A stretch of DNA of 64,000 nt from CAYMZZ01 sp046297935 (GTDB taxonomy: Bacteria; Bacteroidota; Bacteroidia; Chitinophagales; Chitinophagaceae). The notes below the pieces were generated by a model. It was not told the DNA's origin. It was given only the letters and a program-made list of their open reading frames with translations, and ran no database searches. The stretch is from the NCBI GenBank assembly GCA_046297935.1, contig JBKBHA010000016.1, forward strand, positions 1 through 64,000. Reading direction: 5' to 3'. Made by a program: the position numbers and the translations under genes. Positions 16,671 to 25,938 of this stretch are shown here, piece after piece (position 1 is the stretch's first letter; every line of letters starts with the position of its first letter).

Positions 16671-18059
16671 TCAGTGGTTGACCATTTTCTCTTCTACCTG
16701 CCCATTGTTATGCACGAGTAAAGTACCCTGAACGTACTTTTCGTTGTGCTGCGAAGCATCCAGACCTTCTGCTTCTTCAGCCTGCGTAACACGCATGGGG
16801 AGAATGAAATTGATCACTTTGAAAATGATGAAGGAAACCACGAAACTGTAAGTAACGGCAAGCAGCATACCTTTCAACTGGATCAGGAATTGTCCGTCGG
16901 CAACCACTGAATTTACAGTAGAGCTGCCTACAGCGCCTGTGAGGAGCATACCCGTGATACCGCCGAGGCCATGACAGGCAAATACATCGAGCGGATCGTC
17001 GAGTTTGGTTTTATGTTTGAGGAATTCGGCAACCACATTTGATACAATGGCCGCAGCGAAACCGATGAACAGAGCTTGAGGAACACCTACGAAGCCGGCT
17101 GCAGGCGTAATGGCTACCAGGCCAACTACTGCACCAATGCAAAAGCCAAGTACCGAAGGCTTTTTGCCTCTGATCACATCCAGGAACATCCAGGCCAAAC
17201 CGGCAGCAGCTGCCGCTGTATTGGTAGTAGCGAACGCATATACGGCCAGCGAGTTCGATGCAACAGCGCTACCCGCATTGAAGCCAAACCATCCAAACCA
17301 GAGCAAACCCGTTCCGATGAGCACGTAGGGAATATTGGCAGGCGATGCAACGCCTTCTTTGCTCCTTGGCTTCAGTACAATGGCACCTGCTAATGCAGCC
17401 ATACCAGCTGAAATATGCACCACGGTACCACCGGCAAAATCAAGCACTCCCCATTTGGCCATCAAACCTTCCGGATGCCAGGCCATATGAGCTAACGGTG
17501 CATAAACAAGTATTCCAAATAAAACGATGAACAGGGTATAGGAGCTGAAGCGAATTCTTTCGGCCACCGCACCTACTACCAGACCCGGGGTGATAATGGC
17601 AAACATGAGCTGGAAGAACGCAAACAATGGAAGCGGGATGGTTGAAGCCAGCGGCCAGGGTTCACCATTCATTACATTTTTGAAAAACAGAAATGTTTCT
17701 GGACTTCCGATAAAGCCGCCAATTGAATCGCCAAAGCAAAGGCTGAATTGCACCACTACCCAAAGCACCGAGATGATACCAGCAGAAACCGTGCTTTTGA
17801 TCATGGTCGACAACACATTTTTCCGTCCAACCATGCCGCCATAAAAAAAGGCCAGCGCGGGCGTCATCAGAAACACAAAGGCGCAGGATACGAGCATCCA
17901 GGCAATATCACCGGTGTCGTACACATACTTTGGCGTGCCGTCTTCATTCGTCACCGTCGACGGATCGAAGGAGGCCGCAGGGGAGACAAACAATGCAGCA
18001 ATTGCTACTCCCACCAGAATCAGGAAAGGGGCTACCTGTTTTACAGTTGTCTTGCTCAT
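16671..18059 (-). CDS. amt: Ammonium transporter
   Basis: A 462-residue inner-membrane protein with about eleven membrane helices. Signatures: FFYGGMVGRKNVLSTMIKS near 72, DFAGGTVVHISAGMAALAGAIVLKPR (first pore His region), GTGLLWFGWFGFNAGSA and FACHGLGGITGMLLTG (second His). The N-terminus has an extra segment with a hydrophobic start, and the C-terminal tail is about 40 residues long. No glnB/glnK (P-II) gene is adjacent, unlike in many genomes. It follows gltBD on the same strand but beyond a terminator, so it has its own promoter region, which contains a 12-base palindrome. Confidence 0.95.
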   Translation of the reverse strand: MSKTTVKQVAPFLILVGVAIAALFVSPAASFDPSTVTNEDGTPKYVYDTGDIAWMLVSCAFVFLMTPALAFFYGGMVGRKNVLSTMIKSTVSAGIISVLWVVVQFSLCFGDSIGGFIGSPETFLFFKNVMNGEPWPLASTIPLPLFAFFQLMFAIITPGLVVGAVAERIRFSSYTLFIVLFGILVYAPLAHMAWHPEGLMAKWGVLDFAGGTVVHISAGMAALAGAIVLKPRSKEGVASPANIPYVLIGTGLLWFGWFGFNAGSAVASNSLAVYAFATTNTAAAAAGLAWMFLDVIRGKKPSVLGFCIGAVVGLVAITPAAGFVGVPQALFIGFAAAIVSNVVAEFLKHKTKLDDPLDVFACHGLGGITGMLLTGAVGSSTVNSVVADGQFLIQLKGMLLAVTYSFVVSFIIFKVINFILPMRVTQAEEAEGLDASQHNEKYVQGTLLVHNNGQVEEKMVNH

Positions 18060-18134
18060 AAACAGAACGTGTTTTAAATATTAAATAAAAAGGCAATGCT
18101 GCAATCGTATACGTAAATTATATTTTATTAATCA

Positions 18135-18146
18135 TAACACGTGTTA
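18135..18146. promoter_or_regulatory. 12-base palindrome upstream of amt
   Basis: TAACACGTGTTA is a perfect palindrome 76 bases before the amt ATG in an AT-rich region without genes. A partly similar AAACACGTT lies closer to the gene, near 18065-18075 on the minus strand. It is a candidate operator for a nitrogen regulator; no -12/-24 sigma-54 sequence was found. Confidence 0.45.
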
Positions 18147-18277
18147 GTATTATATAATTATTAATGAAATGTTGAAAAATCGTGAGTTTATTCACATAAA
18201 TAGATGCATAGTTAAATATATAATATGTAAATAGTTGAAAAAAACCTTCTTTTATCGGCGGCTATAGTTGAAAATAA

Positions 18278-18302
18278 AAACGACAGCCAAAGGCTGTCGT
18301 TT
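18278..18302 (-). terminator. Rho-independent terminator after gltD
   Basis: AAACGACAGCC at 18278-18288 pairs perfectly with GGCTGTCGTTT at 18292-18302 with a three-base loop. On the minus strand it is followed by TTTTTATTTT, so it ends the gltB-gltD transcript. Confidence 0.9.
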
Positions 18303-18327
18303 CAAAAGGGAGCTAAAGTTGTATAAA

Positions 18328-19836
18328 TCAGGCAAAAGCCTGCAGAATGGTGGCATCTCTATTTTCCAGCACGGAACTGCCGTTATTGAGGAATTCGTCT
18401 ACCCGGCGTGCACATTCACGGCCTTCGCTGATGGCCCAAACTACCAGGGACTGACCACGTCGGGCGTCTCCTGCGGCAAAAATCTTGGGTAAACTGGTCT
18501 GGTATTGCTTTTCGGAAGCCCGGATATTGCCACGATCATCGCGTTCTATTTCCAGTTGTTCCAGCAGTCCCTCGAACTGCGGATGAACAAAACCCATTGC
18601 CAGCAGTGCCAGCTCGCAGGGTATTTCGCGTTCTGAACCGGCCTTTTCAACAAATGACGCCGGCCTTCCGTCGGCACCAGCTTTCCATTCAAGGTCCACG
18701 ATTCTGATCGCTTTCAGTTGGCCGTTTTCATCTTTCAGAAATGCTTTGGTGCCAATGGCCCACTGGCGTTCACAACCTTCCTCATGCGAAGTGGTTGTTT
18801 TCAGCAACATCGGATAACTGGGCCAGGGCATCGCTCGCGTACGCTGCTCCGGCGGCTGGGGTAGCAGTTCAAACTGGGTTACCGACCGGGCACCCTGGCG
18901 GTTGGATGTACCTACACAATCTGAACCGGTATCTCCACCTCCAATTACCACAACGTGCTTGCCGGTGGCGGATATGTTTTCCGATAGTATATTACTTTCC
19001 ACCTCGCCATAAGCCAAAGGATCGCGGCCATCGACCCGCTTGTTCTGCTGTTTTAAAAAATTCATGGCATAATGAACTCCATTTGCATCTCGCCCTTCAA
19101 TGTTCAGATTGCGGGGTACGGTAGAGCCGGTAGCAATCACAATAGCATTGTATTCGCGTAGCAGATCATTGATCTGTATATTCACACCCACATTGGCATG
19201 GCATTGTAACTGCACGCCTTCTTCTTCCATTACCGCCAGACGCCGATCAACGACCCATTTTTCCAGTTTGAAATCTGGTATGCCATAGCGGAGCAATCCT
19301 CCCGGCTTTTCATCGCGCTCAAACACCGTTACCTGGTGACCCGCATAATTGAGTTGCGCTGCTGCGGCCAGTCCGGCAGGACCGGAACCAATAACCGCCA
19401 CTTTTTTACCCGAGCGCAAATTCGGACGGCGTGGTTGAACAAAACCTTTTTCAAAAGCTATTTCAATAATGTTCTTTTCAATTTCTTCGATCGCTACGGG
19501 TGGTTGATTGATGCCAAGCACGCAGGCGCTTTCGCAGGGCGCCGGACAAATACGTCCGGTAAATTCAGGAAAGTTATTGGTGGATACCAATACATCGTAT
19601 GCTTCCTGCCAATCCTGGCGGTACACGGCATCATTGAATTCAGGAATTACGTTGCCAAGAGGACATCCATTATGGCAAAATGGTACGCCGCAGTTCATAC
19701 AACGCGCTGCCTGCTGATTCAGTTTTTCTTCGCCAAGCGGCAATACAAATTCCTTATAATGCTGTAGCCTGTCAGTTACAGCCTGCTTGCCCGGCAACTC
19801 ACGTGTAAACTCTTTAAATCCAGTTGGCTTACCCAT
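18328..19836 (-). CDS. gltD: Glutamate synthase, small (beta) subunit
   Basis: A 502-residue flavoprotein that takes electrons from NADPH and passes them to GltB. The N-terminal Cys clusters CMNCGVPFCHNGCPLGN and CPAPCESACVLG bind [4Fe-4S] centres; VAVIGSGPAGLAAAAQLNYAGHQVTVFE is the FAD-binding fold and VVVIGGGDTGSDCVG the NADPH fold; AAGDARRGQSLVVWAISEGRECAR closes the FAD site. Full length. It follows gltB on the same strand after an 88-base spacer with a 22-base palindrome. Confidence 0.96.
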   Translation of the reverse strand: MGKPTGFKEFTRELPGKQAVTDRLQHYKEFVLPLGEEKLNQQAARCMNCGVPFCHNGCPLGNVIPEFNDAVYRQDWQEAYDVLVSTNNFPEFTGRICPAPCESACVLGINQPPVAIEEIEKNIIEIAFEKGFVQPRRPNLRSGKKVAVIGSGPAGLAAAAQLNYAGHQVTVFERDEKPGGLLRYGIPDFKLEKWVVDRRLAVMEEEGVQLQCHANVGVNIQINDLLREYNAIVIATGSTVPRNLNIEGRDANGVHYAMNFLKQQNKRVDGRDPLAYGEVESNILSENISATGKHVVVIGGGDTGSDCVGTSNRQGARSVTQFELLPQPPEQRTRAMPWPSYPMLLKTTTSHEEGCERQWAIGTKAFLKDENGQLKAIRIVDLEWKAGADGRPASFVEKAGSEREIPCELALLAMGFVHPQFEGLLEQLEIERDDRGNIRASEKQYQTSLPKIFAAGDARRGQSLVVWAISEGRECARRVDEFLNNGSSVLENRDATILQAFA

Positions 19837-19903
19837 ATAATTTCAATTAAGGATTCTTTTTTATTTTATCTTTTGACTTTGAATTGGTTTCAACGCATCC
19901 GTG

Positions 19904-19925
19904 GCATCAACGCATGCGTTGATGC
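19904..19925. repeat. Perfect 22-base palindrome between gltB and gltD
   Basis: The arms GCATCAACGCA and its exact complement meet at the centre, touching the gltB stop codon. A related half-site, CAACGCAT, lies just before it at about 19891. In the transcript it would be a stem without a T-run, which may tune the gltD level or stabilise the upstream message. Confidence 0.7.
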
Positions 19926-22900
19926 TACTTCCCACTCACGGCTATCCGCTTTCCGGCCAGTGCCCGCTTATAATCGCGCGGGAATACTTTTACAAAATGC
20001 GGTAATTGATTTTCAAAGTCATCGAGTATAAACCGAGCCACTGTACTTCCGGTAAATTCATAGTGGCGTTGTATCATGGTGAAAAGATCGTTTTTGTCGT
20101 CGAGCTGGCAGGGATCCAGATCTACCATTTCGTGGTTACAGTTTTCACGGAAGTTGCCACGCACATCGTATACATACGCTATGCCTCCGCTCATGCCGGC
20201 TGCAAAATTTCTTCCGGTGGCTCCTAATATTACTACTGTGCCACCAGTCATGTATTCGCAACCATGATCGCCCACCGCTTCCACTACTACCTGTGCGCCG
20301 GAGTTACGCACGCCGAATCTTTCGCCTGCTTTACCTCTGATGAATGCTTCGCCGCTGGTAGCGCCATAAAAGGCCACGTTGCCGATGATGCTGTTGTCTT
20401 CAGGAACAAAGCTGGCTGCCCGGTCGGGATAGATGATGAGGCGCGCACCACTTAAACCCTTACCAAAATAATCGTTGGCATCACCTTCCAGCTCCATCGT
20501 TACACCGCGGGTATTGAAGGCGCCAAAACTTTGTCCGGCCGTGCCTCTGAATTTGAAATGGATAGTATTGTCGGGTAAACCTGCGCCACGGTATCGCCTG
20601 GTTATTTCATTCGACAATACGGTACCGGTGCTTCGGTCAGTATTGACTACCGGGAAGCTGGCCTGAACAGGTTCTTTGCGTTCCAATGCAGGACGAGCTG
20701 CTTCGAGCAGTTTCCAATCAAGGATATTGCTGAGGCCATGATCCTGTGTTTCGGTGCAATAAAGGCCGGTATACGGCGAAGCAGGCTCACGATACAGAAT
20801 AGGTGAAAGATCAAGCTTACTGTATTTCCAGTGAGTAATATCGTCTCGAACTTCCAGACTGTCGACCTGTCCCACCATTTCATTAATAGTCCTGTACCCG
20901 AGTTCTGCCATGATCTCGCGTAGTTCCTGCACCATGAACCGGAAGAAATTGACCACGTGATCGGCGGCTCCTGAGAATCGTTTGCGAAGGTCAGGGTCTT
21001 GCGTGGCAACACCCACGGGACAGGTATTCAAATGGCATTTGCGCATCAGTATGCAACCCTCTACAACCAGTGCGGCAGTTGCTATTCCCCATTCTTCAGC
21101 GCCCAGCAAGGCAGCAATGGCAATATCACGACCAGTTTTCATTTGACCGTCGGCCTGCAGTACTACACGGCTGCGAAGCTTGTTTCGTACCAGCGTTTGG
21201 TGTGATTCGGCGAGTCCAAGTTCCCAGGGTAATCCGGCGTGTCGGATGGAAGAGAGGGGTGAAGCACCCGTGCCGCCATCGTGTCCGCTGATCAAAACCA
21301 CATCGGCCTTGGCTTTGGCCACCCCAGCTGCGATTGTTCCTACGCCGGCTTTGCTAACCAGTTTAACGCTGATCCTGGCCTGGCGGTTGGCGTTCTTCAA
21401 ATCAAAAATCAATTGTGCCAGATCCTCAATCGAATAAATATCGTGGTGAGGTGGGGGAGAAATCAATCCAACACCCGGAGTGGAGTGACGGGTACGCCCA
21501 ATCCATTCGTCTACTTTATGACCTGGTAGTTGCCCCCCTTCACCGGGCTTGGCACCCTGTGCCATTTTGATCTGCAATTCATCCGCTTCAGTTAAATAGA
21601 GACTGGTAACCCCAAAGCGGCCACTGGCCACCTGCTTGATCGCGCTACGCATGGAGTCGCCATTTGGCAGCGGGTCATATCGGGTTTCATCTTCACCACC
21701 TTCGCCGGTGTTGCTTTTGCCGCCAAGGCGGTTCATGGCAATGGCAAGTGTAGTATGGGCTTCCCAGCTGATGGAGCCAAAGCTCATGGCTCCGGTAGCA
21801 AAACGGCGATACATATTTTCGGCCGGCTCTACTTCGTCGATGGGAATGGAAGGACGATTTTTCCGGAATCGAAACAGACTGCGGAGGGTGCAGGCTTTTT
21901 CACTTTGTTCATTGACCAGCTTCGTATATTTTTTAAATACAGCGTAGTCGTTGCTGCTGGTAGCATGTTGCAACAGGTGAATCGTTTGGGGATTGAACAA
22001 ATGGAATTCACCCTTTCTTTTCCATTGGTAATTACCACCCACTGGTAAGCGGTCTACGGGCAAATCTTTCCGGCTGAAAGCAAAATAGTGTTTCGCCAGC
22101 GTTTCGCGCGCAATTTCATCGAGCCCCAATCCTTCAATACGTGAAGTAGCCCCGGTGAAATATTTATCAACCACTTCGTGATTGATACCAAGTATCTCGA
22201 ATATCTGTGCACCCTGATACGACTGTAATGTGGAGATGCCCATTTTTGAAAACACTTTCAGCAATCCCTCGTTTACAGCTTTGATATAGTTTCTCTTCAA
22301 TTCATCTTCACTCAGTGCAGTTTTCAATTTACCTGTTTCCTTCATATCGCGGATCGAGGAAAGTGCGAGATAAGGATTTACTGCCGTGGCACCAAAGGCA
22401 ATCAGGCAGGCGAAATGGTGTACCTCCCAGGCGTCGCCGGCTTCTACTATAATTCCTACCTGGCCACGCATACCCTTTCGGATCAGGTGGTGATGAATGG
22501 CTGCCACGGCCAACAGCGAAGGAATAGGGGCGTGGTCTGAATCAATTGCACGGTCCTGTAATATCAACACCTTGAAGCCATCGTCTACTGCATCTACGGC
22601 ATAACGGCAAATTCGGTCAAGCGCTGCTTTCAACGCGCCGGGCTTGCCGTTGGCACGGAAATAACATTGCAGGGTTTTGGCCTGGAACAGACCGGTATCG
22701 ATGCTTCGAATTTTTTCCAGCTCGTGATTGGTCAGAATGGGTTGCTTAAGTGCTACACTATGGCAGGTAAGTGGATCTTCAATCAGCAGGTTGCCATTGT
22801 TGCCGGCAAAACTCGCAAGCGACATCACCAGGCGCTCACGTATGGGGTCAATTGGCGGATTGGTAACCTGTGCAAAAAGTTGTTTGAAATAAGAGCTGAG

Positions 22901-24439
22901 GTGTTGGGGCTGATCGCTTAGTACTGCCAGGGGAGTATCAGTTCCCATGGAGCCCACCGGCTCTTTGCCATCGAGTGCCATTGGCGCTACGATCTGATCC
23001 AGATCTTCGGTTGAATATCCAAAAGCTTTCTGGTATTTGAAAACCTGGTCATGTCCCAGGTGGGTAAACGTAATGCGCGGCTCTGGCAATTCTTCCAGAC
23101 GGATCTTGTATTTGTTCAGCCATTCACCATAAGGTTTCTGTGCACAAATGGATGCTTTTAATTCTTCATCGCTTATGATGCGTCCCTGTTCCATGTCTAC
23201 CACAAACATTTTACCAGGCTGCAGGCGGCCTTTTTCAATCACCATTGACTGATCTACAGGAAGCGCGCCGGTTTCGGAGGCCATTATTACCCTGTCGTCT
23301 TTTGTAACACAATAACGGGAGGGGCGCAGACCGTTGCGATCGAGGGTAGCACCAATAATTTTTCCGTCGGTGAAGGATATGGAGGCCGGCCCATCCCATG
23401 GTTCCATGAACGCGGAGTGAAACTCATAGAAGGCTTTCTTCACCGGATCCATATGTTCGTTACCATCCCAGGCTTCGGGTATCAGCATCATCATCACATG
23501 TGGCAGCGAGCGGCCGGTCATGGTAAGCAGTTCGATCATATTGTCGAGACAGGCTGAATCCGACTGACCATTGCTCACAATTGGCAGCAGCATCTCCATT
23601 TCTTCTTTTGAAAACAGTGGAGAAGTAAAATTTTTTTCACTTGTCTTCAACCAGTTCAGGTTGCCTTGCAGCGTATTTATTTCTCCGTTGTGGGCAATAA
23701 ACCGGAATGGCTGTGCCAGTTTCCAGGATGGAAATGTATTGGTAGCAAAACGGGAATGTACCAGACCAAAGGCACTCACCATTCGCTTGTTGTTGAGGTC
23801 GGGGAAGTATCGCCTTACCTGCTTGCTGGTAAGCTGCCCTTTATACACAATTGTTTTATACGACAAGGATGCGATGTAGAAACCGATCTCGTCTTTCCGA
23901 ACAGTATTTTGAATAGTGTGGCTGGCAAAATTGCGCAATACAAACAATTTTCGTTCAAACTCGTCGGAACTGGAGATATGATCGGGGCAGGCAATGAACA
24001 CATGTTCCATTTCAGGCTCAACGCTGAGGGCAGTTGGACCAATGTCTTCTGTGTTGACCGGCACTTTGCGATAAGCAAGTATTTCAAGTCCGAGCCGCTC
24101 GGCAGTGCGGTTAAAGATATCGCGACACTCTTCGCGCAAGCGTATTTCCCTGGGGAAGAAAATCACGCCAACACCATAACGGCCAAAGGGCGGAAGGTGT
24201 ACACCCAGTTTGATGCATTCATCAAAGAAAAACTCGTGAGGTACCTGAACCATGATGCCGGCGCCATCGCCGGTATTTTCTTCACATCCGCAGGCTCCGC
24301 GGTGCTCCATATTTTCCAGTACCGTGAGGGCATCGGAAATATTTTGATGCGATTTTCCTCCTTTAATGTTCGCTACAAAGCCGATACCGCAGGCATCGTG
24401 TTCAAAGGAAGGATGGTACAAACCGGAATTGCTTGCCAT
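19925..24439 (-). CDS. gltB: Glutamate synthase, large (alpha) subunit
   Basis: A 1504-residue enzyme that makes two glutamates from glutamine and 2-oxoglutarate. HDACGIGFVANIKG places the N-terminal nucleophile Cys at residue 17 behind a short propeptide of 16 residues that must be cleaved. The glutaminase domain is followed by the central domain, the FMN/synthase domain (TGEGGEDETRYDP, KPGEGGQLPGHKV, ISGHDGGTGASPLSS) and the Cys cluster CILMRKCHLNTCPVG for the [3Fe-4S] centre, then the beta-helix GXGXG domain. Full length. It starts 166 bases after ilvA ends on the same strand. Confidence 0.97.
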   Translation of the reverse strand: MASNSGLYHPSFEHDACGIGFVANIKGGKSHQNISDALTVLENMEHRGACGCEENTGDGAGIMVQVPHEFFFDECIKLGVHLPPFGRYGVGVIFFPREIRLREECRDIFNRTAERLGLEILAYRKVPVNTEDIGPTALSVEPEMEHVFIACPDHISSSDEFERKLFVLRNFASHTIQNTVRKDEIGFYIASLSYKTIVYKGQLTSKQVRRYFPDLNNKRMVSAFGLVHSRFATNTFPSWKLAQPFRFIAHNGEINTLQGNLNWLKTSEKNFTSPLFSKEEMEMLLPIVSNGQSDSACLDNMIELLTMTGRSLPHVMMMLIPEAWDGNEHMDPVKKAFYEFHSAFMEPWDGPASISFTDGKIIGATLDRNGLRPSRYCVTKDDRVIMASETGALPVDQSMVIEKGRLQPGKMFVVDMEQGRIISDEELKASICAQKPYGEWLNKYKIRLEELPEPRITFTHLGHDQVFKYQKAFGYSTEDLDQIVAPMALDGKEPVGSMGTDTPLAVLSDQPQHLSSYFKQLFAQVTNPPIDPIRERLVMSLASFAGNNGNLLIEDPLTCHSVALKQPILTNHELEKIRSIDTGLFQAKTLQCYFRANGKPGALKAALDRICRYAVDAVDDGFKVLILQDRAIDSDHAPIPSLLAVAAIHHHLIRKGMRGQVGIIVEAGDAWEVHHFACLIAFGATAVNPYLALSSIRDMKETGKLKTALSEDELKRNYIKAVNEGLLKVFSKMGISTLQSYQGAQIFEILGINHEVVDKYFTGATSRIEGLGLDEIARETLAKHYFAFSRKDLPVDRLPVGGNYQWKRKGEFHLFNPQTIHLLQHATSSNDYAVFKKYTKLVNEQSEKACTLRSLFRFRKNRPSIPIDEVEPAENMYRRFATGAMSFGSISWEAHTTLAIAMNRLGGKSNTGEGGEDETRYDPLPNGDSMRSAIKQVASGRFGVTSLYLTEADELQIKMAQGAKPGEGGQLPGHKVDEWIGRTRHSTPGVGLISPPPHHDIYSIEDLAQLIFDLKNANRQARISVKLVSKAGVGTIAAGVAKAKADVVLISGHDGGTGASPLSSIRHAGLPWELGLAESHQTLVRNKLRSRVVLQADGQMKTGRDIAIAALLGAEEWGIATAALVVEGCILMRKCHLNTCPVGVATQDPDLRKRFSGAADHVVNFFRFMVQELREIMAELGYRTINEMVGQVDSLEVRDDITHWKYSKLDLSPILYREPASPYTGLYCTETQDHGLSNILDWKLLEAARPALERKEPVQASFPVVNTDRSTGTVLSNEITRRYRGAGLPDNTIHFKFRGTAGQSFGAFNTRGVTMELEGDANDYFGKGLSGARLIIYPDRAASFVPEDNSIIGNVAFYGATSGEAFIRGKAGERFGVRNSGAQVVVEAVGDHGCEYMTGGTVVILGATGRNFAAGMSGGIAYVYDVRGNFRENCNHEMVDLDPCQLDDKNDLFTMIQRHYEFTGSTVARFILDDFENQLPHFVKVFPRDYKRALAGKRIAVSGK

Positions 24440-24482
24440 GGGCAGTAGTAATTAATCGTTGTTTTAGAGAAAATATTATAAA

Positions 24483-24500
24483 GTTCAGTCCGCACTGAAC
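24483..24500. promoter_or_regulatory. Inverted repeat upstream of gltB
   Basis: GTTCAGT and ACTGAAC are perfect seven-base arms around CCGC, 44-61 bases before the gltB ATG. The spacer between ilvA and gltB (24440-24605) has no convincing terminator, so this could be an operator of a gltB promoter or a small hairpin in a read-through transcript. Confidence 0.4.
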
Positions 24501-24605
24501 GAATAGCAAGCAATCAGTGAAAATTACTGAATATTCTTCAGAGAATACGGGATTGAGAGGCAGTTTTTTCCACAGAATAATCCACCTTACTATCGTTAGT
24601 ATCTT

Positions 24606-25907
24606 CTATACGAGATAACCGAAAAGTGTATCGTTCTTATTGAGCTCTGTGAAACGGATCTGGTATGCGTGCAAACGGTCAAGAAGGCGTTCGTAGTCGT
24701 CGGAGGATCGCAGTTCGATTCCTACCAGTGCAGGGCCATTTTCTTTGTTTGTTTTCTGCATGTATTCAAAGCGGGTAATGTCATCGGTTGGCCCCAGCAC
24801 ATTATTTACAAATTCTTTCAAAGCGCCCGGACGTTGGGCAAAGCTGATCAGGAAATAATGCTTGAGTCCTTCGTACTGAAGGCTACGTTCCTTGATTTCC
24901 TGCATGCGGTCAATATCGTTGTTGCTGCCACTAACAATACAAGCCACGTTTTTTCCGCGGATCGCATCTGCATATTCGTCCAATGCTGCAATCGACATGG
25001 CACCTGCGGGTTCAACTACGATAGCATCTTCATTGTATAGCCGCAATATGCTGGTACAGATTTTTCCTTCAGGTACAAGCGAAATATCATCGAGCACCTG
25101 CTGGCAAATGGCAAAGGTGAGGTCGCCCACGCGTTTTACCGCAGCGCCATCTACAAAACGATCAATTTCCGGAAGGGTTACCGGATGACCGGCTTCAAGT
25201 GCCGATTTCATGGAAGGAGCTCCTTCTGGCTCCAGGCCCACAATACGGGTATGGGGGGATGTCTTTTTGAAATAACTGCCTACTCCGGCACAGAGCCCAC
25301 CACCACCAATGGGAACAAAAAGAAAATCCACATCGGGCTTATCCTGCAAAATTTCTATGCCAACGGTAGCCTGGCCTTCAATAATGCGGTAATCATCAAA
25401 TGGAGGAATAAAAGTCATGCCATGGTCAGCGGTAAATTCTTTTGCTGCAGTGGCACAATCGTCGAAGGTGTCGCCAACCAGGTGTATGTCGATGAACGTC
25501 TCTCCAAACATTTTCGTCTGATGAATTTTTTGTTTGGGAGTAATAACGGGCATGAAGACCACACCTTTGATGCCCAGTTTGCGACAGCTGAAAGCAAATC
25601 CCTGTGCATGATTCCCGGCGCTTGCACAAACCACGCCTCGCTGCAGCTGGTCGGCAGGCAGCGAGCTGATCATGTTGTAGGCGCCACGCAGTTTGTATGA
25701 TCTTACAACCTGAAGATCCTCTCGCTTCAGGTACACGTTACACTGATACTTGCGGGAGAGATTGGCATTCCATTGCAATGGCGTCCGGTTCACTACAGGC
25801 AACAACCGGCGAGCCGCTTCTTCATAATGAAGAACGGGCATCGCCTGCTCAGGTGAAAGAGATGTATTCTTCCTGAAGGCTGCTTCTGTAGTGACCGGCT
25901 GTTCCAT
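24606..25907 (-). CDS. ilvA: Threonine dehydratase, biosynthetic
   Basis: A 433-residue PLP enzyme that deaminates threonine to 2-oxobutyrate, the first step towards isoleucine. YLKREDLQVVRSYKLRGAYN carries the PLP Lys, SAGNHAQGFAFSC follows, and PIGGGGLCAG is the phosphate-binding loop. A single ACT-like regulatory domain of about 85 residues closes the protein (HYFLISFAQRPGALKEFVNNVL), so it belongs to the medium-length class rather than the E. coli form with two such domains. It is the last gene of the ilvDBNCA unit, 31 bases after ilvC. Confidence 0.95.
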   Translation of the reverse strand: MEQPVTTEAAFRKNTSLSPEQAMPVLHYEEAARRLLPVVNRTPLQWNANLSRKYQCNVYLKREDLQVVRSYKLRGAYNMISSLPADQLQRGVVCASAGNHAQGFAFSCRKLGIKGVVFMPVITPKQKIHQTKMFGETFIDIHLVGDTFDDCATAAKEFTADHGMTFIPPFDDYRIIEGQATVGIEILQDKPDVDFLFVPIGGGGLCAGVGSYFKKTSPHTRIVGLEPEGAPSMKSALEAGHPVTLPEIDRFVDGAAVKRVGDLTFAICQQVLDDISLVPEGKICTSILRLYNEDAIVVEPAGAMSIAALDEYADAIRGKNVACIVSGSNNDIDRMQEIKERSLQYEGLKHYFLISFAQRPGALKEFVNNVLGPTDDITRFEYMQKTNKENGPALVGIELRSSDDYERLLDRLHAYQIRFTELNKNDTLFGYLV

Positions 25908-25938
25908 TGCTTCTATCTAATTTAAAGATGGCCTTTGC

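Noticed and set aside
18060..18327. A sigma-54 promoter for amt
   Set aside because: No GG-N10-GC type -24/-12 pair was found at a suitable place.
23666..24448. A 260-codon frame opposite gltB, and other long frames opposite dnaE, ilvB, leuB and leuC
   Set aside because: All are shadows of strongly supported genes, with no domains or signals of their own.
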